A DNA stretch of 64,000 nucleotides from Rivularia sp963920925 (GCF_963920925.1 NZ_CAWUDI010000009.1:1-64000), one strand, 5' to 3'; shown: positions 7,847 to 17,120, counted from the first letter of the stretch. Program-made: numbers and translations. Notes: a model not told the origin generated them from the letters alone.

Positions 7847-8221
7847 TCAATCTGTCACATCAATAGATTGTGATGGATATGAAACTTCAAAAATTACTAC
7901 ATCACCATCTGCACGAAATGGCCCGTGAACTTCACCAGGAGGACGGCTTGCATAAAATCCTGGCTCAAGCCACATATCGAAGGCTTCATCATACAACCGA
8001 CCGGATACAACAAATATCTCTTCGGGATATGTATGGCTTTTGGAACCAAACGAACCTGAATAATAACCACTTTTAAACCAAGTTAATCTCGTGTAATCTC
8101 CAGTATTTTTATCCTCAGATATTGTTAACTGGCTTATATTACCTTCAGATCCATCTATGGTTTCCCACTCATTCAAATTACTTTTATCTAATGGATTCCA
8201 ATAGGTTGAGGTGGACTTCAT
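7847..8221 (-). CDS. Cupin-domain protein (124 aa)
   Basis: A small single-domain cupin. The first cupin motif is recognisable in the segment around SKSHTYPEEIFVVSGRLYDEAF, and the second in EPGFYASRPPGEVHGPF with its terminal His. There is no signal peptide. The family binds a metal ion and has many roles (dioxygenase, ChrR-like anti-sigma sensing, sugar enzymes); the substrate cannot be told. It looks monocistronic. Confidence 0.8.
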   Translation of the reverse strand: MKSTSTYWNPLDKSNLNEWETIDGSEGNISQLTISEDKNTGDYTRLTWFKSGYYSGSFGSKSHTYPEEIFVVSGRLYDEAFDMWLEPGFYASRPPGEVHGPFRADGDVVIFEVSYPSQSIDVTD

Positions 8222-8282
8222 CGGAGATTACCCTGTGTTAATTATGTTATGTAGAAACTTTTTGTTTATTATACGAATTATA

Positions 8283-8320
8283 GCGATGTTGGGTTACGAC
8301 ACGATTAATAAATATTCGTC
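8283..8320. repeat. Dispersed repeat, left half (partial copy)
   Basis: GCGATGTTGGGTTACGACAC and the following ~16 bases recur almost exactly at 10464-10498. Here only the left arm is present. See the fuller copy at 10464. Confidence 0.6.
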
Positions 8321-8401
8321 CAAAGTTTCCCCTTGAGAGTGCGCTCCTGGAAATCCAGGAACATAATTGGTCGATCTAAATACTTAGCTATTGTTTTCGG
8401 T

Positions 8402-9649
8402 TTACCAACTATCTCCAGCACCACCTCCACCGCTATCACCACCACCGAAGTCGCTGCTACTCGAACTACCTGAATCGCTGCTGCTGGAACTACTACTCGA
8501 ACTTGGAGGAGACAATTTAGGAATTGTTTCATCTGTGGTGGTAGCGTAATTACAACATTGACACTCTTTCCACGTGCGACGAGTTCCCGATGAATATTCG
8601 GTTGCTTGACTAATAACTTCTGTACGGATTTTGGTAACGGTTAATTCATCGCAGGTAGGACAATTAGATGCTTTACCGCTAAATTCGTAGATAAGAAGAT
8701 GCATATTGTCTAATGCACAATCAGAACATCGCCAACCTTTAAATTTGTTACTACCAAGTCTCTGTGCTACTTTTTGGGGTTGCTTAAGATAAGATTCTAT
8801 TTCTATGGCTTCTACTTGCTGCATTGGTTTCGAGCATTGTTCGCAGTAGGCTTTTCTAGGAAAATAAAAGCGTCGCCGTGTTGTTCCCGATGGAGATAAA
8901 TCATCTTTAGTAAGATGCACAAAACATGACGAGATATATTTTGCTAAGGGCAAACCGACAAATTTCCATACTGGTAAACCAATTAAAATCAATAATAAGT
9001 AAATTAAAGGATTAGTGTTTGTATTTTCGACTGGTGGATTAATTTGAGCAATTGGAGGTTGCGGATTAACTTTAGATGCGGGAGGTTGAGAATTAACAGC
9101 AGTTTGTGGTTTTACAGCGTCTGCTCCCAATTCTTTAATCAGTGATTTTGTACCCGCAATAATACCTGCTTCAAAGTTTCCTTTTTTAAATTGCGGCGTT
9201 ACCTGCGTGCGAATAATACTACCAACTTTGGCATCGGGTAAAATACCTTCTATACCATAACCAGTCTCAATTTCTGTACGGCGATCGCCTTTTGTAACCA
9301 GAAATAAAATCCCGTTATTTTGACCTTTTTTACCGATACCCCAAGTGTTAAATAATTCGGTGGTAAACGCTTTGGGTGTGGATGAAGGTTTAGTAGTTGG
9401 TACTGTAACGACAGCAATTTCTGTACCATTTTCTTTCTCTAATTCAGAAATCATTTGATTAAGTTGAGTTTCTGCTTGAGGAGAAAGCATATCAACCATA
9501 TCTGTTACCCAACCGCTGTTTTGTTGGCGGGGGTTTGGTACTTCATTTACTGTTAGAGCATAGCTGGGAATATTAGAGATAATTAAAGTAATAAATAGCG
9601 TAAATGCAAATATCAATATCCGACAACGACGGAAAAATTGTTTTTTCAT
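8402..9649 (-). CDS. Membrane-anchored TPM-domain protein with Ser/Gly-rich tail
   Basis: A signal/anchor segment (residues 10-32) is followed by a TPM domain (TLP18.3/Psb32/MOLO-1 family, about residues 35-170). Its landmarks are VNEVPNPRQQNSGWVTDMVDMLS, GTEIAVVTVPTT, GKKGQNNGILFLVTKGDRRTEIETGYGIEG and GIIAGTKSLIKEL. A Pro-rich linker and a second membrane segment (about 215-235) precede a cytosolic Cys-rich zinc-ribbon-like region (YCEQCSKPM, WRCSDC, NCPTCDE, CQCCNYA) and a terminal Ser/Gly/Asp-rich tail. Family members act in photosystem repair or membrane housekeeping; this member's role is unknown. The tail resembles that of the next gene upstream. Confidence 0.85.
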   Translation of the reverse strand: MKKQFFRRCRILIFAFTLFITLIISNIPSYALTVNEVPNPRQQNSGWVTDMVDMLSPQAETQLNQMISELEKENGTEIAVVTVPTTKPSSTPKAFTTELFNTWGIGKKGQNNGILFLVTKGDRRTEIETGYGIEGILPDAKVGSIIRTQVTPQFKKGNFEAGIIAGTKSLIKELGADAVKPQTAVNSQPPASKVNPQPPIAQINPPVENTNTNPLIYLLLILIGLPVWKFVGLPLAKYISSCFVHLTKDDLSPSGTTRRRFYFPRKAYCEQCSKPMQQVEAIEIESYLKQPQKVAQRLGSNKFKGWRCSDCALDNMHLLIYEFSGKASNCPTCDELTVTKIRTEVISQATEYSSGTRRTWKECQCCNYATTTDETIPKLSPPSSSSSSSSSDSGSSSSSDFGGGDSGGGGAGDSW

Positions 9650-9872
9650 TATTTTATTTAATTGTTTATTTTTTCTCTTTACTTTAACTTCAGCTTTAAA
9701 AATTTAACAAAGCAGATACACTGAGATTTAAAAAACGCAATCGGTAGCTATCTAAACAGTGTTATTACTTAATTCGAGAGCAGTGAAAAGAGGGGGCGCA
9801 TTTTCCGGCTTTGAGATAGCTGCCTCCCTCTTGGTTTAGGCAATCAAACTGAAATTTAACGATTAACTAAAT

Positions 9873-10205
9873 TTAAAAGCCACCTGCATCGCCGCCACCA
9901 CAGTCACCGCCTCCAAAGTCACCCCCTCCGCCGTAACTACCACAGTCTGAACTATGAGAACCTCCCGCATCTGAACTATGGGAACTTCCGGCATCTGAAC
10001 CGTAATCACTAGCGGAATATGAATTGTAACTAGTCCAATTAGCCGAAGAATTACGACGGGAAGAATTACTTGCTTTTGGGGACTGATTTGTCCGATTACC
10101 CGAAAAACTACTAGCAGAAGAATTATTGGCTTTTGGGGATTTATTTGCTCCTAAAAGAACCAGTACTATCAAGACAACAAATATTAATGCAAAAAATATT
10201 TCCAT
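9873..10205 (-). CDS. Small single-pass membrane protein with Ser/Gly-rich tail (110 aa)
   Basis: An N-terminal membrane helix (residues 2-19, EIFFALIFVVLIVLVLLG) precedes a Ser/Asn-rich region and a Gly/Asp/Cys-rich end (GGGGDFGGGDCGGGDAGGF). The tail closely mimics that of the TPM protein just downstream on the same strand, so the pair may be paralogous in part or co-functional. The low-complexity composition prevents family assignment. Confidence 0.6.
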   Translation of the reverse strand: MEIFFALIFVVLIVLVLLGANKSPKANNSSASSFSGNRTNQSPKASNSSRRNSSANWTSYNSYSASDYGSDAGSSHSSDAGGSHSSDCGSYGGGGDFGGGDCGGGDAGGF

Positions 10206-10672
10206 AATCTGTATCTGGGCTTTCTCAATAATGGTATCTATATATATCTGAGAGTTTTGGAAAAATTACGAATTTTGATTAAAGATGGGGGAGATTATCA
10301 ATCCAAAATGCCCAGTGGCCCAATTGAAGCTAGTAGGTTAGCTTCACGGCGCATAAAAAAATAATGGTGAAGGAATGAAAAATTAATATTGCAACTTAAC
10401 CCAATATTGCATTCTCAAAGATCCCACATTTTCGCGGCAATTGTATCATTTATGTACCCTTGCCGATGTTGGGTTACGACACGATTAATAAATATTCTCG
10501 TTACAAGCCAAATTGACTTTCGTGTCTAACCCAACCTACTAACTATTCACCCATGCGCGCAATTCCCAATCCCCATTGCCCATATTGATTATTTATCTAT
10601 ACCTTGAGAAATCGCAATCAACGCCGATCGCCGTAAAGCTGTAAAATTTTTGTTAAATACAAGGTATTCGGC
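10206..10672. other. Intergenic region, 467 bp, with hairpin repeat
   Basis: No convincing ORF. It holds the inverted-repeat element described separately at 10464-10540 and, at its right end, the leader of the transketolase-family gene. Nothing else was recognised. Confidence 0.5.
10464..10540. repeat. Dispersed hairpin repeat (GTTGGGTTACGACACG ... CGTGTCTAACCCAAC)
   Basis: The left arm GTTGGGTTACGACACG and right arm CGTGTCTAACCCAAC are inverted repeats differing by one base, with ~38 bp between them. A left-half copy lies at 8283-8320. The arms are typical of the 'gttgggtta' dispersed repeats of cyanobacteria and would form a strong stem-loop. Confidence 0.65.
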
Positions 10673-12883
10673 ATGACAGCAACATCTCCAAAGGCAACAT
10701 CGGCTCCCAAGTTTTGCGAAGGTATTCAATACTTTGGGGGATCTAAACCGGATTTTGATAAGTACGGTAAGCAAAGCGCGATTCCAGAAGGTAAAACTGC
10801 TATTAGCGATACTCAAGATAAAGCGGCTATTTACCAAACTTTACTTTATGCCGATGCTTTACGTTATTTAACATTACAGGTAACTGGAACAAAAGCTTCG
10901 GGGCATCCTGGCGGTTTTGCATCTCAAGCGGAAGCTTATGCTGCTTTAGTCATGCTGGGTTACAAGAATATTCTTACTGAAGTGGGACATCATGCCCCTG
11001 GTTTCTATAGTGCCATGTTTCTTGACCGTTCTTTAGAAGACATGGATATTACCACGGTGACACAGTTGCGGGAACGTTACCGCGAAAAACACGGACTTTT
11101 GGGACACCTTTCGGGAATGATTCCCGGTATTCTCGCACCTGCGGGGCCTTTGGGGCAAGGGCAACATTTTGCAATGGCTGCGGCTTATTTGAATCGCGAT
11201 AAGTTGTTTCCCTTTACCGTTGGTGATGGTGGTTTGGGTGAGCCTTATATTATGAGTGCGATCGCGCATTTTAATACTGCTTTTCCTCAAATTACTAATT
11301 TCCTTCCCGTGTTGGTGTGGAATGGTTATTCTCAAGAACATCACAGTATGGTTTCTTTGAAAACCAACGATGAAATGGGAAATTACTGGGTTGGTAATGG
11401 TTTTGAGTCAGTTGTTTTAGTTGATGCTAAAGACTTTGACGATCAAAATCAGCCGGGAGATTATGTAGATAGTACCGAATTTTCCTTTGAGAAAAGGTTG
11501 CAGTTTACCAAAGCTGTATTGGAAGGAGTTGATAAAGCAGCTAAATCTGCACTCAGTGGAAAATTAACCGTATTTATTATTAAACAGCTTAAAGGTTCCG
11601 GGGTTCACGCCACTGGTTCCAAATCCCACAACCTTTATCCCAAAGATACTTTAGATGCACCTCATATGATGGAAGCATTGAAAGAACGAGCTTTATCTGT
11701 AGAAGCTTGGGAATTGGTACGAAATAATTGCGATCGCGCTGGTGGTGGCCCTGCTGCAAAGACTGCGGTAACTGAATTTGAGTTACAATTACCTGAGTTG
11801 GGCGAGTTGCCTTTAGAAGAATTTCAGGTAGGTGGGGAGCCGAAAGTTTCTACCACTGCAATGGGACTTTTAGTTGGTAAAGTTGGACAAGCCGACAAGA
11901 ATTTCTTAGTTACCAACGCTGATGGAAACGCTGCATCGGGTATTGGCAATATTAACCAAGCTTTAAAAATTATTCATCCCACGCAAGATGATGATTACAA
12001 CCAAGCACCACAGGGACAGGTTTACGAACCTTTGAGCGAAGATGCTTGTGCTGGTTTAGCTGCGGGTTTATGCTTGATGGGCGGACGCAGTTTGTGGTGT
12101 TCCTACGAATCTTTTGCTGTAAATGGTTTACCGATTTGGCAAACCGTAACTCAAGCAATGGCAGAATTACGCCGCGCTACACCTTCCACAATTACCTTAT
12201 TTACAGCCGGTGCATTAGAGCAAGGGCGTAACGGATGGACTCACCAACGCCCGGAAATCGAAGCTTACTTTGCTTCCATGATGCGTAACGGTAATATTTT
12301 TCCACTATTCCCCACCGATGCCAACAGCATTCAAGCTTGTTACGAATGGGCTTTGACTACTAAAAATAAAGGAATTGTGATTACCGCAAGTAAATCACCT
12401 TTACCGATTCGTACTACTTTTGAACAAACCCGACAAGGTTTAAAAGATGGTGCGGTAGTTTTGCAAGAAACCGAGGGAAATAAGAAAGTAGTATTTGCAG
12501 TCATTGGCGATATGATGTTAAAGCCAGTCTACGAAGCAGCCGAACATCTGCAAAAATCAGGTATTGGCGTAAAAATTGTTTCCGTAATTAATCCCCGTCG
12601 TTTATATCGTCCCGAAGATACAGCTTGGGATTTGTGTTCGCATCCAGACGGCGATTTTATCTCTGATGCCAAATTTGCCGAAATCTTTGATGGAGATGCT
12701 TTAATTGGCGTTACAGGTGGCGCTGCGGCGACGTTAGAACCAGTGATGCTGCGGAGTAATTGTAAGCGCGATACTTTAGCATGGAAACGTGGGGAAACCA
12801 CATCGAGTGCTGGTGAATTAATGGGCTTTAATGGTTTGACAGCAGAAGCATTGAAAGAAAGAGCGATAAAGTTAGTTAATTAA
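10673..12883 (+). CDS. Transketolase-family thiamine-diphosphate enzyme
   Basis: A 736-aa enzyme with the transketolase layout. The N-terminal ThDP domain carries SGHPGGFASQAEAYAAL, HAPGFYSAM, AGPLGQGQHFAMAAAYL and the GDG motif in FTVGDGGLGEPYIMSAI, completed by the Asn of VLVWNGYSQEH. The central Pyr domain carries VYEPLSEDACAGLAAGLCLMGGRSLWCSYESFAVN, and a C-terminal domain follows. It would move two-carbon units between sugar phosphates in the cytoplasm. It is a divergent paralogue rather than the housekeeping Calvin-cycle enzyme, and a phosphoketolase-like reaction is not excluded. It stands alone with long flanking spacers. Confidence 0.85.
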   Translation: MTATSPKATSAPKFCEGIQYFGGSKPDFDKYGKQSAIPEGKTAISDTQDKAAIYQTLLYADALRYLTLQVTGTKASGHPGGFASQAEAYAALVMLGYKNILTEVGHHAPGFYSAMFLDRSLEDMDITTVTQLRERYREKHGLLGHLSGMIPGILAPAGPLGQGQHFAMAAAYLNRDKLFPFTVGDGGLGEPYIMSAIAHFNTAFPQITNFLPVLVWNGYSQEHHSMVSLKTNDEMGNYWVGNGFESVVLVDAKDFDDQNQPGDYVDSTEFSFEKRLQFTKAVLEGVDKAAKSALSGKLTVFIIKQLKGSGVHATGSKSHNLYPKDTLDAPHMMEALKERALSVEAWELVRNNCDRAGGGPAAKTAVTEFELQLPELGELPLEEFQVGGEPKVSTTAMGLLVGKVGQADKNFLVTNADGNAASGIGNINQALKIIHPTQDDDYNQAPQGQVYEPLSEDACAGLAAGLCLMGGRSLWCSYESFAVNGLPIWQTVTQAMAELRRATPSTITLFTAGALEQGRNGWTHQRPEIEAYFASMMRNGNIFPLFPTDANSIQACYEWALTTKNKGIVITASKSPLPIRTTFEQTRQGLKDGAVVLQETEGNKKVVFAVIGDMMLKPVYEAAEHLQKSGIGVKIVSVINPRRLYRPEDTAWDLCSHPDGDFISDAKFAEIFDGDALIGVTGGAAATLEPVMLRSNCKRDTLAWKRGETTSSAGELMGFNGLTAEALKERAIKLVN

Positions 12884-12962
12884 GGTTTTTCGTAGCATCT
12901 TTGATCGTTCTCAGTTAACTTTCAAAATTGCCTTGGAATCAAAAGCATCGGCTAATAGCTCA

Positions 12963-12980
12963 AGTCTACTTAAGTAGACT
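12963..12980. promoter_or_regulatory. Perfect 18-bp palindrome
   Basis: AGTCTACTTAAGTAGACT reads identically on both strands and lies 80 bp after the transketolase stop. It is followed by AAAAATC rather than a T-run, so it may be an operator rather than a terminator. The binding protein is unknown. Confidence 0.35.
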
Positions 12981-13210
12981 GAAAAATCTACTATTATAAG
13001 ACTTACGCAGCTATAACGGAAAGTGTAGTGTTCCAGACATTCTAGATCCCCCCCTTCGGGTATCTCCTTCGGAGACGCTTCGCTAACGCTAGTTTGGCGG
13101 GACGGAAACCGACACCGCCAACTAGACTCACCAACCCCCCGCCGTCTTTGGGGGGCGCTATTAAGTCCTAAATTAGATCAGATTTTGTTAGCCGATTTTA
13201 GTTATGTAAT

Positions 13211-13427
13211 TAGGGCTTGCTGAATAGAATTGAGAAGCTTTCTAGGTAAGGCTTTCAAGCATTTTTACTCAAAATAAGTGCCGTTTCTTATAGCCGCTAC
13301 AGGCTCAAAACCCCTGCACTTCTACGAGAAATTTTTAGGGAAGTTTAGTATTCAAGCCGCTAAACCCGCTATTGTGCTTGCTATATGGACTCTATTTTAA
13401 ATTTGGAGGCTTTTTCAGCAAGCCCTA
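13211..13427. mobile_element. MITE-like element with 14-bp terminal inverted repeats
   Basis: It is bounded by TAGGGCTTGCTGAA on the left and TTCAGCAAGCCCTA on the right, a perfect 14-bp inverted pair around ~190 bp of non-coding DNA. The ends resemble those of transposons that duplicate TA. No transposase is present, so it is non-autonomous. Confidence 0.65.
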
Positions 13428-13942
13428 CATAAGTCCCTTCTACACAAGGGCTTCGTTGTCTTGTAATTTGCGATCGCCCTGTGGTCGATTACATAAAAAC
13501 AAGGTTCAAAATGTAAATACGTCTAAATGAATAAATTTTTGAGAGAATGATTATGGCATTTGGGGGTACTGAAAGAGTCGTATAAAACTCAGTTATAACA
13601 ACCGCTGCCGGGTTGTCACGGTACAAAGCATCACTCCCAGAAAGTACTACATCAATAAGTTACCTAACTCAAAAGCTATTCTCTTCGGTGCGGATGTTTT
13701 TCTGTAGAGATACTCCTAAGCTAATGGTATTTTCTATACCCAAAAAAAATCATGTAATTTCTGGTATTACAGCTTTTCCTTAGTTTTACCTTACTTACTC
13801 ACTTTCTTGTTATTGCTCATTCGAGGTTCTGTTACTGTGGCGTGGATTGGTGATTTCTCCCGGAATTATTAAATTTACCTTTGAAGCAGACCTCAGACCT
13901 TGCCAATCTGGTAGGCTTTAATACATCCATGAATGATGAGAA

Positions 13943-14215
13943 ATGGTTAAGCAACAAACTACTCAGCCACGAAAAATCTTGATTCTGGCAGCCAGTCCTG
14001 TAGACCAAGCAAAATTACGCTTGGATGTAGAAACTCGTGAAATTGATGAAGGTCTAAGACGTTCTCAGCATCGTGAACAGTTCCAACTAGAAAAGCTAGG
14101 AGCAGTGCGAACTGATGACTTGCGTCGAGCTTTATTAGATATTAACCCCCAAATCCTTCACTTTTGCGGTCATGGAACTGGGTCAGATGGATTGGTATTT
14201 GCAGACCAACAAACC
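13943..14215 (+). pseudogene. CHAT-domain protein, N-terminal fragment
   Basis: The frame reads RKILILAASPVDQAKLRLDVETREIDEGLRRSQHREQFQLEKLGAVRTDDLRRALLDINPQILHFCGHGTGSDGLVFADQQT. This is the start of a CHAT (caspase-HetF) protease-like domain, including the catalytic His of HFCGHG. The catalytic Cys half is missing. After about 14212 the frame runs into the sequence of an unrelated VOC gene and stops at 14290. A dead gene fragment. Confidence 0.75.
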
Positions 14216-14441
14216 TGCAAATGGTCGTCCCATACCCAACGACCAAAAAAGTTGCGATATCGCTCATATGCAAGTAGAGCTTGTTGCTAATGATATTGAA
14301 CGGGCTGTAGATATACTTAAGCAAAATCAAGTTGAATTTGTCTCGCCGCAACTCGTACAGTTCCCCAAAACATATTTTTACCGTCAAGGTTGTTTAATCA
14401 AAGATCCCAACGGGCACGCAATGTTATTGATTATGGAATGA
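14205..14441 (+). pseudogene. VOC/glyoxalase-fold protein, C-terminal fragment
   Basis: The second frame encodes a typical end of a vicinal-oxygen-chelate domain: HMQVELVANDIERAVDILKQNQVEFVSPQLVQ, then QGCLIKDPNGHAMLLIME, with the metal-ligand-like His and Glu positions. The N-terminal half is absent and replaced by the CHAT fragment, so an illegitimate junction lies near 14205-14215. Its last 18 bp overlap the 3' end of the convergent NmrA-like gene. Confidence 0.7.
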
Positions 14442-15308
14442 GGTAAATTTTTTATTTTCTCTTTCGATAAATTCTTCCAAACTAGTTGGTTTCTCGCCAG
14501 TTAATTTTTCGTAAAGATCGGAGATTATTGGCTCTTTTTGAAATCTTGGCAAAAAATGAAGCATTATCATTACCAGTATCATTCCTGTTTCTAATCCGTC
14601 ATCTTTCTTGATGTTGTAAAATCGCAATGGATTAGAACTAACAAATTCGATTTTATCTTCTATTGTTTGATTAATCAGAACGGTTACTTCGGAGAAATTT
14701 TTATTTTCGTATCCCGTAATCTCAACCGCTTGATTTTTATATTGTTCAAAATCATTTAATAATATGGCTGATGCTTCTCCAATATTTTCTACATCTATCC
14801 AGTTAAACTTAGCTTTTCCTGCTGGTAATATTATCTTTCGTTTATTTTGAATATCACTGAGCAAAATGGTTGTCAGGTTTTGCATAAAGTAACTTGGACG
14901 AAGAAAAATATAGTTCAATCCGGATTCCTGAATCAGTTTTTCAATTTTGTGATGTGGAATTATTGGACTTTTTTCAACTCCTTGAACGGATAAAAAAACA
15001 ATTTGATTTATTCCTTCATCTTTCATTTTAACGATTAATGGTTTGAAATATTGATCGACATCGGCAATTTGAGGTGGACGCAAAAGAAAAACACAATCAA
15101 TATTTTTAAATGCTCGCTCGAATTTTTCTGGATTTTCAAAGTCAAATTGAACGAAATCTAGCTGGGGGTAATATTTGATTTTTTTTTGTGCTTTCTCAAT
15201 ATTTCTGACAGCAGCAACTATTTTATTTTTGGTTTCTATTTTATAAAGAAACCGAATCACTTCAGATCCAATATTTCCTGTTGCTCCAGTTATCAGTATC
15301 CGTTTCAT
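14424..15308 (-). CDS. NmrA-like NAD(P)-binding atypical SDR
   Basis: A 294-aa protein with the N-terminal dinucleotide motif ILITGATGNIGSEVIRFL and the NmrA/quinone-oxidoreductase-like pattern VFLLRPPQIADVDQYFKPLI, IVFLSVQGVEKSPIIPHHKIEKLIQESGLNYIFLRPSYFMQN. It is cytoplasmic and probably binds NADP(H) as a reductase or redox sensor; the substrate is unknown. The length is normal. It lies 53 bp downstream of the cupin gene on the same strand, and the two may be co-transcribed. Confidence 0.85.
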   Translation of the reverse strand: MKRILITGATGNIGSEVIRFLYKIETKNKIVAAVRNIEKAQKKIKYYPQLDFVQFDFENPEKFERAFKNIDCVFLLRPPQIADVDQYFKPLIVKMKDEGINQIVFLSVQGVEKSPIIPHHKIEKLIQESGLNYIFLRPSYFMQNLTTILLSDIQNKRKIILPAGKAKFNWIDVENIGEASAILLNDFEQYKNQAVEITGYENKNFSEVTVLINQTIEDKIEFVSSNPLRFYNIKKDDGLETGMILVMIMLHFLPRFQKEPIISDLYEKLTGEKPTSLEEFIERENKKFTSFHNQ

Positions 15309-15361
15309 TGCTTTTTCCTTTATGCACCATAATGATAAACTGTGAATTGGCGTTTAAAGCA

Positions 15362-15832
15362 TCAAGCAAAGTCGCCAGGTTTTACCCCAATCCAGCGATC
15401 GCCAGTCAGTTGCACAATCATTACTCTTGCAGGTTGATCGCCAACCGTACCAGAAAGATGTCCTTTATGACCTTCTTGATTTGGTTTAGTATTTTGATCG
15501 CCGCCGAAAGATGCCTCTCCAGCACCCATTTCTACCCGCATACCGTCCATAGTTTCTACAAACCATCGACCTGATAGCGGTATAATCCATTGCGGTTGTG
15601 GATTTTCGTGCCACTCGCCAACCCAACCGACTGGCATTTCAGTAAACAAAACTTTGGCATCAGCACTTAGTAAGTGGTTATTCCACTGTGGTGCAGCATC
15701 GCCCCCCATACTCTCCTGCTTGAAATTCGTTAACTCGCAACGAGTCTGATGACTCACACCCCGATCGTCAGTCCAAACGTGCCAATAGCTTTGTTTTGGC
15801 TGATTTTGTTCGGCTTGGTTAGCATCGCTCAT
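15362..15832 (-). CDS. Cupin-domain protein (156 aa)
   Basis: A single cupin with a weakly conserved metal site. The first motif region is WVGEWHENPQPQWIIPLSGRWFVETMDG and the second region MRVEMGAGEASFGGDQN...GHKGHLSGTVG. The N-terminus SYWHVWTDDRGVSHQTRCEL is characteristic of an uncharacterised bacterial cupin group. It heads a probable two-gene unit with the NmrA-like gene, preceded by a cluster of GTTTAAAT repeats that may be its operator. Confidence 0.75.
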   Translation of the reverse strand: MSDANQAEQNQPKQSYWHVWTDDRGVSHQTRCELTNFKQESMGGDAAPQWNNHLLSADAKVLFTEMPVGWVGEWHENPQPQWIIPLSGRWFVETMDGMRVEMGAGEASFGGDQNTKPNQEGHKGHLSGTVGDQPARVMIVQLTGDRWIGVKPGDFA

Positions 15833-15848
15833 AGTACCTTTCCTTTTT

Positions 15849-15885
15849 AAACTGTTTAAATATATGTTTAAATATGTGTTTAATT
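15849..15885. promoter_or_regulatory. Iterated GTTTAAAT sites upstream of the cupin gene
   Basis: Three spaced copies of TGTTTAAAT-like sequence lie just before the start of the minus-strand cupin gene. Regular iteration at a promoter suggests a repressor or activator operator. The regulator is unknown. Confidence 0.4.
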
Positions 15886-15970
15886 TTGTTACAAAAAAGG
15901 TAGGAGGCAGAGGGCAGAGGCTTGATCGGTAAAAAGTATTAATTAAAACTTTAGTTCTGAGTATAAAGCC

Positions 15971-16116
15971 CTACGGTGTACACACATCTCGCCTCTATCC
16001 CCCTAAATCCCCCTTAAAAAGGGGGACTTTAACTCCCATTCCCCCCTTTCCAAGGGGGGTTAGGGGGGATCAAAACGCTATAAAACCAACTTATAAGACT
16101 TGTGTGTACACCGTAG
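15971..16116. mobile_element. MITE with perfect 15-bp TIRs and a 10-bp target duplication
   Basis: The ends are CTACGGTGTACACAC (15971-15985) and its exact complement GTGTGTACACCGTAG (16102-16116). The element is flanked on both sides by GTATAAAGCC (15961-15970 and 16117-16126), a 10-bp target-site duplication. The interior holds back-to-back CCCCCTTAAAAAGGGGG and CCCCCCTTTCCAAGGGGGG hairpins and no ORF. All hallmarks of a non-autonomous transposon are present. Confidence 0.85.
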
Positions 16117-16196
16117 GTATAAAGCCCTGTTACAACTCACTCTTTTAAGGGTGAGTCCATAAAAGCCTCCTGCCTCCAACATAGCTGCCTTCTGAA

Positions 16197-17066
16197 TCAA
16201 ACTATTTTGTTTTGGCGTGCTTGTAATGTCCTTACTAACAGTCCATGTTTGGGTGCAAAAATCATCGCAATAACAAACAACAGAGTTTGCAATACTACAA
16301 TACATCCACCTGTTGCAGCATCGAGATGATAGCTAATATAAGTCCCCATTAAGCTAGAAAATATCCCGGATGCGACAGCAATTAATGTCATTTTATCAAA
16401 ATTATCGGTCAACATATAAGCAGTTGCCCCTGGAGTTACTAACATTGCAATTACTAAAATAATTCCTACTGTTTGTTGCGCGGCGACAATAGTTAAAGCT
16501 AATAAAGTTAATAAAATATAGTATAAAGCAGTGGTATTTAATCCTATACTACGGGCATGAGTTGCATCAAAACAAAATAGCAGTAAATCTTTTCGCAGTA
16601 TCATTAAAAATATCATCGTGATGGAGCAAATGATGATTGTTTGGATTAAGTTTTCATCGGTAATACCTAAGACATTTCCAAATAGAATATGCATTAAATC
16701 TATATTACTTGGGGTTTTAGAAATTAGCACCAAACCAAAGGCAAAAAAGCCCGTAAATACTAACCCCATTACCGTATCTTCTTTAATTCTAGTTTTGGAT
16801 TTAATAAACCCAATAGAAACTACAGAACCCAAGCCAAACACAAATGCTCCAATGGCTAAGGGAATATTTAAAATATAAGCAATTACAACTCCTGGGAGAA
16901 CTGCATGAGACACCGCGTCTCCCATTAATGCCCACCCCTTAAGAGTCATATAACATGAAAGCACCGAACAAACTACACCCACTAAGGCACTTACAAATAT
17001 TGCCTTAACCATAAATTCATACTGCAAGGGTGCGGCAAACCATTGCCAAATTGCTTCTATACTCAT
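16197..17066 (-). CDS. mntB: Manganese ABC transporter permease
   Basis: A 289-aa inner-membrane permease of the ABC-3 (ZnuB/MntB) family, with about eight or nine hydrophobic segments. Typical landmarks are CYMTLKGWALMGDAVSHAVLPGVVIAY near the N-terminus, KEDTVMGLVFTGFFAFGLVLIS in the middle and AAQQTVGIILVIAMLVTPGATAYML. It is last in the order substrate-binding protein - ATPase - permease on the minus strand. Assignment to Mn rather than Zn rests on the MntC-type binding protein. Confidence 0.85.
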   Translation of the reverse strand: MSIEAIWQWFAAPLQYEFMVKAIFVSALVGVVCSVLSCYMTLKGWALMGDAVSHAVLPGVVIAYILNIPLAIGAFVFGLGSVVSIGFIKSKTRIKEDTVMGLVFTGFFAFGLVLISKTPSNIDLMHILFGNVLGITDENLIQTIIICSITMIFLMILRKDLLLFCFDATHARSIGLNTTALYYILLTLLALTIVAAQQTVGIILVIAMLVTPGATAYMLTDNFDKMTLIAVASGIFSSLMGTYISYHLDAATGGCIVVLQTLLFVIAMIFAPKHGLLVRTLQARQNKIV

Positions 17067-17120
17067 AATCTTTTAAATAAATTATCAATTACTAATTACC
17101 AACTACCAACTACCAATTAT

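Larger units (their letters stand above)
12884..13942. other. Gene-poor intergenic region, 1059 bp
   Basis: No supported gene. It holds a perfect 18-bp palindrome (AGTCTACTTAAGTAGACT, 12963-12980), a GC-rich repeat around 13047-13165 with a TCTCCTTCGGAGA hairpin, and the TIR-bounded element at 13211-13427. The 13.5-13.94 kb part shows nothing recognisable. Confidence 0.5.

Noticed and set aside
7870..8076. His-rich 68-aa plus-strand ORF
   Set aside because: It is the antisense of the cupin gene, which has family motifs on the other strand.
12884..13942. tRNA or structured RNA gene in the long spacer
   Set aside because: No cloverleaf arms, TTCRA loop or CCA-type end was seen; the palindromes are better explained as an operator and MITE ends.
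16078..16305. 75-aa minus-strand ORF overlapping the mntB 3' end and the MITE
   Set aside because: It is mostly antisense or out-of-frame to mntB and crosses a mobile-element boundary.
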